19,520 bases of DNA from positions 1 through 19,520 of the forward strand of contig CAZSTA010000053.1 of NCBI GenBank assembly GCA_964609495.1. The letters run 5' to 3'. Numbering within the stretch: position 1 is the first letter of the stretch; the number at the start of each line of letters is the position of its first letter. Below the pieces are notes generated by a model. The model worked only from the letters and a program-made list of their open reading frames with translations. It ran no database searches and was not told where the DNA came from. This document shows positions 14,005-19,520 of the stretch, in pieces. This DNA comes from CAZSTA01 sp964609495 [NCBI: uncultured bacterium] (GTDB taxonomy: Bacteria; CAZSTA01). The position numbers and the translations under genes were made by a program.

Positions 14005-16053
14005 TTAATCTTCAATCGGCAATCCCACTGTTAATTTATCTCCTCCACCTATCTTAAGCGGATAACCGGGGAAAGCCTTAATACGATATTCAAGCCAAAA
14101 CTCGTCCTTCGTCTGAATATATCCGATCTTTATCTCTCGACAATGCAGATCGTGAGTTATAATCAACTCTCCAAAAGTTGGTCTGCCATTTATCAAATCA
14201 TAAGCGATCCTATATTCTAATTGCCACTTAGGGATCAGTCCGATATCGAGCATAGCATCGAGACGCTTGAAGGTCCTTTCCTCGATGTCGTAGCTCAATC
14301 CGAGATCTATCCTGAGCTTCTCCTTCGGCTTCGTCTGCATCTTGGCTATCAGATCGGAATATTCCTCAGTCTTGAAATTATAAGTGGTGTATACAGAGAG
14401 CTTCCAAATATCCTTATATCTAAGGTCGTTTTTTATAAGAAGTGTTTCCACTGAAGTCCCCACTTTATCTAGTCTTGGTATGGGAGTCTCCCCCTCCACC
14501 TGCTGGTAGGTGTAAGTTAGGTTAAAATCGAGATATTCGCTTACCCCAGTCAGAAATATAACTTGTCCCTTAAAAAGATATCGCTTATCCCCATTACTAT
14601 AGAGGGATTGATCGAGCAACTCCAAGAAGTTAAAATTCATATCGCGAAATGGCTTTGGCAACTTCAGGCGGAAGTTCTCCCTCACAGTAAGTTCGTAGTG
14701 TATTCTATCCAGATAGATATCTCCTGGCTCGTAGTGATATCGTCCCCAATGGGCCTTGGTCTTGTAGAAGATAGGAAGTCCCTTCAGTGATCTTTGAGTA
14801 ACATCCAAGGTTAATTCAGGAATCTTATCTAATACGATAAGATTATCATCACCAGTATAAAGATCGCGATCCAGATCTTCCCTCTTCTCCGTATATAGCT
14901 CCAGCCCGAAACCCCTGAAAGCCCTGCTGAGCCTAAGGGCGTATTTCAGTTCTTCATCAACCTTATTCTCGGATTTATCGTAAGCGCTATAGTTGATCAA
15001 CGCGTCAGCGCGAAGGCTAGCGGGTAGAAGTTGAGTGTGATAGAGTCGGGTCGAAATATTTTTAAGCTCGGAGGGAGTCCCCATTTGAGTGATATTGTAA
15101 TTATTAGTAAGAGTCGTGGTAACTCCTTTCACCTGCCTGTTTATGCTTAAAACAGCCTGTAAACTTTTGTTAGTATTATTGTGGTTTAGAGAGAGAGATG
15201 TTTTGAAATCCCCTAAGGTCTGTTCATGTTTCAATTGAGATGTGATCTCCGATCTATCGGTCACCTTATTTGCCAGATGATAGAAGTAGAGCGAACCTTT
15301 TCCTCCCTCACCTACAGTATAGTAATGCCTGAAGCCCTCTCCCAAGCCGATTTTCTCCATCCAATCGAGATAGATTATCCCATAAGCAGTGGTAGTGATA
15401 AAATAATCGAAGGCCGCCTTTATGAACCAGCCCTCAGTTTCATTATGTCCGATACGAGGGAGGGATGTTCTATCCCTCTCCTCTTTGAGAGAGATCACAT
15501 AGTAAGGGACAAAGAATATGGGAACAACCCCATCCCAGAAGGTCGCCCAAAAGATCACTACTCGATCACCAGGATAAACTGTAACTCGGCGAGCAGAAAT
15601 ATGATAGTGAGGAATAGTATTATCACAAGTGGTCATACTCCCTCTCTCGATGCCGATCTTCTTCTGAGTCCCCTTCATCTTCTTTCCCTGCCAATAGATC
15701 GTTCCTTTTATCTTCGGTCCTTTCACCTCACCATAAGGCTTTATCACCACTCCATACTTGCTCTTTAAATCTAAATCGAGCTCTTCCCCCTCTGTTTTCA
15801 CCTCTCCCTGCTGTAAAATTACATTTCCCCAAGCCTTGAGCTTATTCTCCTTCAGATCCAGCTCTAGTCTATCCGCAGTTACCTCCATATCCTTATATTT
15901 AAGGATAACATTCCCCGTGGCTACTAAAACTTTAAGCTCCTCGATTCGGACGCTATCTGCGTTCAAATATAGGGGTTCCTCTTCGGCTTCCGCTGAAGTG
16001 GTAAAAAGTGAAATTAAGATGAATATCGAGAAGATGATAAATTTCTTGAGCAA
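14005..16053 (-). CDS. lptD: LPS-assembly outer-membrane protein LptD
   Basis: 682 residues. A signal peptide (about 1-23, ending AEA) is followed by an OstA/LptA-like periplasmic domain (about 28-140, with repeated ADxLELDLKENKL and GNVILxxG strands). The LptD signature (MTTCDNTIPHYHISARRVTV, FWATFWDGVVPIFFVPYY) follows, and then a beta-barrel region of alternating aromatic strands to the C-terminus. LptD receives LPS from the periplasmic bridge and inserts it in the outer leaflet. Few cysteines are visible, so the disulfide arrangement of E. coli LptD is not obvious. It is about 100 residues shorter than E. coli LptD. The start is TTG 16053 with GAGG a few bases upstream; no in-frame ATG lies nearby. 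First gene of a three-gene minus-strand operon. Confidence 0.93.
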   Translation of the reverse strand: MLKKFIIFSIFILISLFTTSAEAEEEPLYLNADSVRIEELKVLVATGNVILKYKDMEVTADRLELDLKENKLKAWGNVILQQGEVKTEGEELDLDLKSKYGVVIKPYGEVKGPKIKGTIYWQGKKMKGTQKKIGIERGSMTTCDNTIPHYHISARRVTVYPGDRVVIFWATFWDGVVPIFFVPYYVISLKEERDRTSLPRIGHNETEGWFIKAAFDYFITTTAYGIIYLDWMEKIGLGEGFRHYYTVGEGGKGSLYFYHLANKVTDRSEITSQLKHEQTLGDFKTSLSLNHNNTNKSLQAVLSINRQVKGVTTTLTNNYNITQMGTPSELKNISTRLYHTQLLPASLRADALINYSAYDKSENKVDEELKYALRLSRAFRGFGLELYTEKREDLDRDLYTGDDNLIVLDKIPELTLDVTQRSLKGLPIFYKTKAHWGRYHYEPGDIYLDRIHYELTVRENFRLKLPKPFRDMNFNFLELLDQSLYSNGDKRYLFKGQVIFLTGVSEYLDFNLTYTYQQVEGETPIPRLDKVGTSVETLLIKNDLRYKDIWKLSVYTTYNFKTEEYSDLIAKMQTKPKEKLRIDLGLSYDIEERTFKRLDAMLDIGLIPKWQLEYRIAYDLINGRPTFGELIITHDLHCREIKIGYIQTKDEFWLEYRIKAFPGYPLKIGGGDKLTVGLPIED

Positions 16054-16079
16054 TTTCCTCGGATAGCTCCTCCCATAAA

Positions 16080-16108
16080 TTGACTTTGATTCTCACCTGT
16101 GCTATAAT
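16080..16108 (+). promoter_or_regulatory. Strong sigma-70-type promoter for the lipoprotein gene
   Basis: TTGACT (16080-16085), 17-bp spacer, TATAAT (16103-16108), with TGC directly before the -10 (extended -10). The expected start is near 16115, giving a leader of about 27 nt. It lies in the 88-bp divergent gap shared with lptD, so the lptD promoter must overlap it. The best minus-strand -10, TATAGC (16101-16106), lies on top of this one and is weak. Confidence 0.75.
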
Positions 16109-16141
16109 CTAAGATGATAGATAAAGAAAGGGGGAAGGAAA

Positions 16142-16714
16142 TTGAAAAAAGCGATAAATTCGGTCTTAATCTTAATTCTTGCTGGATATATGCTCTTAGG
16201 ATGTGCTTCTGGCGGCGGAGGAGGAGAATTTAATCCCACGAAAGTGATCGTCACTATGAGCGTTCTGGGACAGATAACATTTGATGCTCACTACTTCATC
16301 GCCTTTGATACCAGCGAAAATATAATATCCGGACCCCAAGGAGATGGAAGAAATTGGACCGATTATATCGAGCTAAAGAATATGACCTTTTACATCGGCA
16401 AAGATCTCGAGGAAGCTCAAATATATACGGGAGAAGCCGATATTATAGGTACTAATGGCCTCCGGGTAGAAGTTCCTTTCACCGCGCTAGTTGGAGAGGA
16501 GGGAAAACTAACCTCTCTTAAGATCAATCTGGTAACTTCTCAGAAGAGCGTTCCTCCCCTCGCGATGGATGCTCTGGGCGAAGGAGTTCCCCAGGAGGGG
16601 GATTATATCAAAGTAGATCTCAGCTCTCCTTTGCCCATCTCGATATCAGATCCCCAAGGAGATTGTTCCGATCCCGATTTCGATATCATCTCTGGAGAGA
16701 TCGAGCTCAGATGA
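16142..16714 (+). CDS. Lipoprotein of unknown function
   Basis: 190 residues with a lipoprotein signal peptide; lipobox MLLGC puts the lipidated Cys at C21, followed by a flexible GGGGG stretch. The mature part looks like a beta-rich domain. Two similar acidic segments are visible: SGPQGDGRNWTDYIEL in the middle and SDPQGDCSDPDFDIISGEIEL at the C-terminus, possibly Ca2+-binding or structural repeats. I do not recognise a family. TTG 16142 is the only reasonable start: a TAG at 16118 closes the frame, and the next ATG is inside the signal peptide. It is divergent from lptD. Its stop abuts the stop of the convergent permease gene with no gap. Confidence 0.8.
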   Translation: MKKAINSVLILILAGYMLLGCASGGGGGEFNPTKVIVTMSVLGQITFDAHYFIAFDTSENIISGPQGDGRNWTDYIELKNMTFYIGKDLEEAQIYTGEADIIGTNGLRVEVPFTALVGEEGKLTSLKINLVTSQKSVPPLAMDALGEGVPQEGDYIKVDLSSPLPISISDPQGDCSDPDFDIISGEIELR

Positions 16715-17794
16715 TCATCGCCTATCGGTTATGATGATTAATCCAATACCTATCGCGAGATATATTATGGCGTGTAACCAAGCGCTCGCTAGAGGAGGAA
16801 GAAGCCCCAATCTCCCCCACGAGCGCATTAGGGACATCGCTTGATAATAGGAGATAGCCAAGATGATGCTCAATATTACCCCCATAGCTCGACCACTCCT
16901 TATATTTCGAAGCCCTAGCGGAGCGGCGATTAAGGTGAGGATGAAGCTAGCAAAGGGAAGAGAGAGCTTCAAATTATACTCCACCTCTAAGGGTTGAGTG
17001 CGAATCCCACTCTTTCGCAGGGTCTCGATCTTCTCCTTGAGTTCCTCTCGGGTCATCTCCTCCGGGGTCTTCTTTTCCTTGAGCAGCTCCAGCGAATCTC
17101 GATTTATCCCTAAAGGAAGGGATGTATCTGGCATAGCTCCTTCATATAGGGTATGCCCCTCTTCATCATAACGGTGGAGGACAACCTCCTCCAATTGCCA
17201 ATTCGTATCCTCCCATATCCCCCTCTTGGCAGTGATAACCTTTGCTAATTTCCCCCTCCAGTAGGTATAGGCATTAACGTTGATCATCTTTCCACTTTGG
17301 GTATCCATCCACTGGATATAGAAGTGAGTATCATCGATCTTGAAGAATATATCCTGCTGAGTTCGGGGCATCGTCCTATGGTACACATCCTCTACCATAG
17401 TCTTGCTTGCTAATTCATTAGCTCTAGGCACTAACTTCTCGTTATTATAGAAGGCGGCGATACTTACCGCTAAGGAGAAGGTCAACACTGGAATCATTAT
17501 CTTATGAGGAGGGACGCCACCGCTGCGCATAGCGATTGTCTCGCTGTCCTGCGAAAGCCTTCCCAAAGTCAGTAAAGTGGCAAATAACATCCCTACCGGA
17601 AATCCCAGGATCAATAGCTGAGGCAATTTATATAGTAGTAGGCGAGATACAGCATCAAGGTCAACCCCCCTCTCGATCAGCCACTCGTTCAACTGGTAGA
17701 GGGTATCACCGATCATAAATATGACGAAACCAGCTACGCTGATAAAGAAAGGGAAGATCAACTCTTTTAGTATGTATCTATCCAATATCGTCAT
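16715..17794 (-). CDS. LptF/LptG-family LPS export permease (second of the tandem pair)
   Basis: 359 residues of the YjgP/YjgQ family, the inner-membrane permease that with LptB extracts LPS and passes it to the periplasmic bridge. N-terminal helices (about 10-30, 58-78 and 98-115, including LPQLLILGFPVGMLFATLLTLG) precede a periplasmic jellyroll domain (about 125-265) and three C-terminal helices (from about 280, LPFASFILTLIAAPLG). The segment SQDSETIAMRSGG matches the family coupling region. ATG 17794 has AGGAG about 11 nt upstream, and the gap to the preceding paralogue is 24 bp. It resembles that paralogue along its whole length, so I cannot assign LptF or LptG. It is convergent with the lipoprotein gene and touches it stop to stop. 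Confidence 0.92.
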   Translation of the reverse strand: MTILDRYILKELIFPFFISVAGFVIFMIGDTLYQLNEWLIERGVDLDAVSRLLLYKLPQLLILGFPVGMLFATLLTLGRLSQDSETIAMRSGGVPPHKIMIPVLTFSLAVSIAAFYNNEKLVPRANELASKTMVEDVYHRTMPRTQQDIFFKIDDTHFYIQWMDTQSGKMINVNAYTYWRGKLAKVITAKRGIWEDTNWQLEEVVLHRYDEEGHTLYEGAMPDTSLPLGINRDSLELLKEKKTPEEMTREELKEKIETLRKSGIRTQPLEVEYNLKLSLPFASFILTLIAAPLGLRNIRSGRAMGVILSIILAISYYQAMSLMRSWGRLGLLPPLASAWLHAIIYLAIGIGLIIITDRR

Positions 17795-17818
17795 CTATCG
17801 AAAAACTCCTGAGCAGGA

Positions 17819-18907
17819 TCATCTCCTAGAAACTATCAGAATCATCACAATCCCGATCAAAGCATATATTAGGGCATGGGACCAAGCTCCCACTAAAACT
17901 GGCAGGACTTCTATTCGTCCCCAAGAGCGAGAGAGCGACATTATCTGGAGATAAGTGAAGGATAGAACTATGGAGGCTATTATCCCAAAAGCCTTTCCTC
18001 CCTTGACTCTCCTGAATCCTAGAGGAGCACCAATCAAGGCAAAGATGAAGCTAGCGAAAGGAGTAGATACCTTCATCTGATAATCTACCTCTAGAGATTG
18101 GGTATTACTACCAGCCGAACGCAGTTTCTCTATCTCCTCTCTTAACTCCCTCCTATTCATCTCCGAGGGCGATTTCTGTTCCTTCAAATAGGCCATAGAC
18201 CTTCGATCCACCTCCATATGGAGGTTATACTCCTCGTTATGACTTTCGGAGATCGTCCATCCGTCCTTGTCGTATTGGTAAACCCTGGCTTCCCTCAGCT
18301 TCCATTCATTCTTTCCCCATTTACCTTCCTCAGCAACTACTAATTGAGGCGTCCCTCCGTATTTTAGCTCATAGACAGTTATATTTTTCATAGTGTCAGT
18401 TCTATTATCGATCCTACCGATATAGAAATAACGTCTCTCATCGACCTTGAAGAAGATATCCTCTTGAATGTCCGGTAAGGCTCGATCATAGACCACATCG
18501 ATCATTATATCCTGAGCCAATCGGTTGGCTTTGGGAACTATATATTCGTTATTTAGATAGGCCCCAGTGCTGATCAGAAAGGAGATAAATAAAAATGGAG
18601 CCATAATCCGAGGAGGACTCATCCCTCCAGCTCGCATAGGCACTATCTCGCTATTCTGGGAAAATCCCCCTAAAGTCAGCAGGATAGCGAAGAGGGTCCC
18701 TACCGGGAAGCCTAATACCAGGATATGAGGAAGTTTCAGGATGAGGAGGCGAATTATAGTGTTCAAATCCACTCCCTTTTCGATGAACCACTCGTTGAGT
18801 TGGAAGAGGATGCTTCCCAGCATGAAGATCACGAATCCGCTTATACTCACCAAGAAGGGGTTGAGGAACTCCCTCATTAAATATCTATCTAATATCTTTA
18901 TCTCCAT
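17819..18907 (-). CDS. LptF/LptG-family LPS export permease (first of the tandem pair)
   Basis: 362 residues with the same plan as the downstream paralogue: three N-terminal helices with LGFPVGTLFAILLTLG, the SQNSEIVPMRAGG segment, a periplasmic jellyroll domain (about 127-268), and three C-terminal helices starting TPFASFIFALIGAPLG. It works with LptB and its partner permease to export LPS. ATG 18907 has GGAGGT a few bases upstream. It is first in the operon, with a proximal and a distal promoter upstream. The matching ends (LIVSRR here, IITDRR in the partner) and shared blocks point to a tandem duplication. Confidence 0.92.
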   Translation of the reverse strand: MEIKILDRYLMREFLNPFLVSISGFVIFMLGSILFQLNEWFIEKGVDLNTIIRLLILKLPHILVLGFPVGTLFAILLTLGGFSQNSEIVPMRAGGMSPPRIMAPFLFISFLISTGAYLNNEYIVPKANRLAQDIMIDVVYDRALPDIQEDIFFKVDERRYFYIGRIDNRTDTMKNITVYELKYGGTPQLVVAEEGKWGKNEWKLREARVYQYDKDGWTISESHNEEYNLHMEVDRRSMAYLKEQKSPSEMNRRELREEIEKLRSAGSNTQSLEVDYQMKVSTPFASFIFALIGAPLGFRRVKGGKAFGIIASIVLSFTYLQIMSLSRSWGRIEVLPVLVGAWSHALIYALIGIVMILIVSRR

Positions 18908-18935
18908 TTACCTCCATTATTACATCTCATCTATT

Positions 18936-18964
18936 ATTTTAACAGAAATTTCTATACTTGTCTA
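18936..18964 (-). promoter_or_regulatory. Proximal promoter (P2) of the lptF/lptG pair
   Basis: On the minus strand, TAGACA (18964-18959), 17-bp spacer, TAAAAT (18941-18936). The expected start near 18929 gives a leader of about 22 nt to ATG 18907. Confidence 0.5.
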
Positions 18965-19051
18965 GATTTTTAGCCTCTCTCGCGAAGGCTTTATTCTATA
19001 AGCGCGCCAATCCAAAATTCCGGAACGGCTGACTTCCTCAATGCTTATCTC

Positions 19052-19080
19052 ATTATAATATAGTTGGCGATCTCTGTCAA
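19052..19080 (-). promoter_or_regulatory. Perfect-consensus sigma-70 promoter (P1) of the lptF/lptG pair
   Basis: On the minus strand, TTGACA (19080-19075), exactly 17 bp, TATAAT (19057-19052): a full consensus match. The expected start near 19045 gives a leader of about 138 nt. The -35 begins at the base next to the T-tract of the terminator at 19081-19116. The leader contains a small stem (AGCC/GGCT, with a TCGCGA loop) near 18974-18992 but nothing I recognise as a riboswitch. Confidence 0.8.
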
Positions 19081-19116
19081 GAAAAAATGAGCGGTTGAGT
19101 CAAAGTCCCAACCGCT
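19081..19116 (-). terminator. Intrinsic terminator of the downstream-of-window membrane protein gene
   Basis: On the minus strand, AGCGGTTG (19116-19109) pairs with CAACCGCT (19097-19090) around an 11-nt loop, followed by CA and then TTTTTT. It lies 46 bp after the stop of the 19163-19520 gene and directly before the lptF/lptG promoter, insulating the two units. Confidence 0.85.
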
Positions 19117-19162
19117 TTAGTCCTCCATTATATTATTATAGAGATAGGGATATCCGATATGG

Positions 19163-19520
19163 TTACTCCTTCTTTTGTCCTATTCTGATCTCTCCCTTTC
19201 TGGTGATAATCCATAGTCCCAAGAGGATGATAGCGATAGGGATTATAAAGCGTCCCGTTCTGGAAGTAACCAGGAGTAAGAAAACGCTAAAGACGAGCAA
19301 AGCCCAGCCGGGAAAAATAGGCCAATTAAGTCCTCGGGGTTTAGTATCGATGTAATAAACAGCAAAGAAAGCCAATCCCAGCAGAGCAAAGAAGAGGAAG
19401 GCGATATTTCCTCCCGTTATCCTATCGAAATACACAAAGATACTTAAAGCTATAAGTATACAGCCAGGGATTAGAAAACCAACACTCCTATTGTAGTAAA
19501 AGTAGGCCCCCAGAAATGCT
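19163..19520 (-). CDS. Small multi-pass membrane protein, partial (N-terminus outside window)
   Basis: The minus-strand frame stays open to the right edge, so the gene is cut; 118 codons plus stop are visible. The GTG at 19435 is probably internal, since hydrophobic coding sequence (YNRSVGFLIPGCILIALSIF) continues upstream of it. About four hydrophobic helices are separated by short loops (YFDRITGGN, DTKPRGLNWP, TSRTG), ending in a basic tail (TRKGEIRIGQKKE). The pattern resembles small DUF5668/LiaI-like membrane proteins with W-P and D-x-x-x-G loops. Function unknown. Confidence 0.7.
   Translation of the reverse strand, partial: AFLGAYFYYNRSVGFLIPGCILIALSIFVYFDRITGGNIAFLFFALLGLAFFAVYYIDTKPRGLNWPIFPGWALLVFSVFLLLVTSRTGRFIIPIAIILLGLWIITRKGEIRIGQKKE

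Noticed and set aside
15226-15768. 180-codon plus-strand open frame opposite lptD
   Set aside because: It lies wholly inside a well-supported LptD frame, has no SD and no recognisable domain.
16101-16106. TATAGC on the minus strand as the lptD promoter -10
   Set aside because: The match is poor and its -35 (TTTCTT) is weak; it overlaps the strong plus-strand promoter, so I do not list it as a feature.

Overview
The window looks like a chromosomal segment from an uncultured or little-studied Gram-negative (diderm) bacterium. Three LPS-transport genes (an LptD homologue and two LptF/LptG-family permeases) show an LPS-type outer membrane. Base composition is moderate (mid-40s % GC by eye), AGA/AGG and ATA codons are common, Shine-Dalgarno sequences are strong, and start codons are very relaxed: about half of the genes start at GTG, TTG or apparently CTG. 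I cannot name a species. The mix of a Thermotoga-type inositol pathway, LPS export and GC-rich hairpin repeats suggests a candidate phylum, but that is only a guess.

Layout: 1-175 is the end of a class I aminotransferase, probably LL-diaminopimelate aminotransferase. 413-2788 is the Lon protease, with its own promoter. 2840-8217 is a co-directional catabolic cluster: a TIM-barrel isomerase, a scyllo-inosose 3-dehydrogenase (IolM-like), a second zinc-dependent dehydrogenase, a creatininase-fold hydrolase (IolN-like) and a 5-keto-L-gluconate epimerase (IolO-like). 8218-8671 is mostly non-coding and holds a decayed transposase-like fragment. 8672-10005 encodes a membrane-anchored winged-helix protein, an HD phosphohydrolase and a DUF1232-like membrane protein. 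10228-12221 is a two-gene ABC-2 exporter. The minus-strand block 12244-16053 is lptD, then a TPR-LysM-L,D-transpeptidase lipoprotein, then an orphan DppC-type permease. 16142-16714 is a lipoprotein of unknown function with a strong promoter. 16715-18907 (minus) is a tandem pair of LptF/LptG paralogues behind two promoters. 19163-19520 (minus) is the 3' part of a small multi-membrane-segment protein that ends in a clear intrinsic terminator.

How the genes work together: the main metabolic unit is the inositol-like cluster. In the pathway described for Thermotoga maritima, myo-inositol is oxidised to scyllo-inosose (IolG), oxidised again (IolM), hydrolysed to 5-keto-L-gluconate (IolN) and epimerised to D-tagaturonate (IolO). 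IolM, IolN and IolO homologues are all here, but no Gfo/Idh/MocA-type IolG is. A second zinc alcohol dehydrogenase lies between iolM and iolN and may take that role. The minus-strand half of the window is an envelope-biogenesis region: LPS export plus peptidoglycan cross-linking.

The main points for follow-up are the variant inositol cluster, two likely CTG start codons, a two-copy family of GC-rich hairpin intergenic repeats, a lone oligopeptide-permease subunit in an envelope operon, and LptF/LptG copies that resemble each other unusually closely. Family and pathway assignments come from memory of motifs and sequences. No database search was run.
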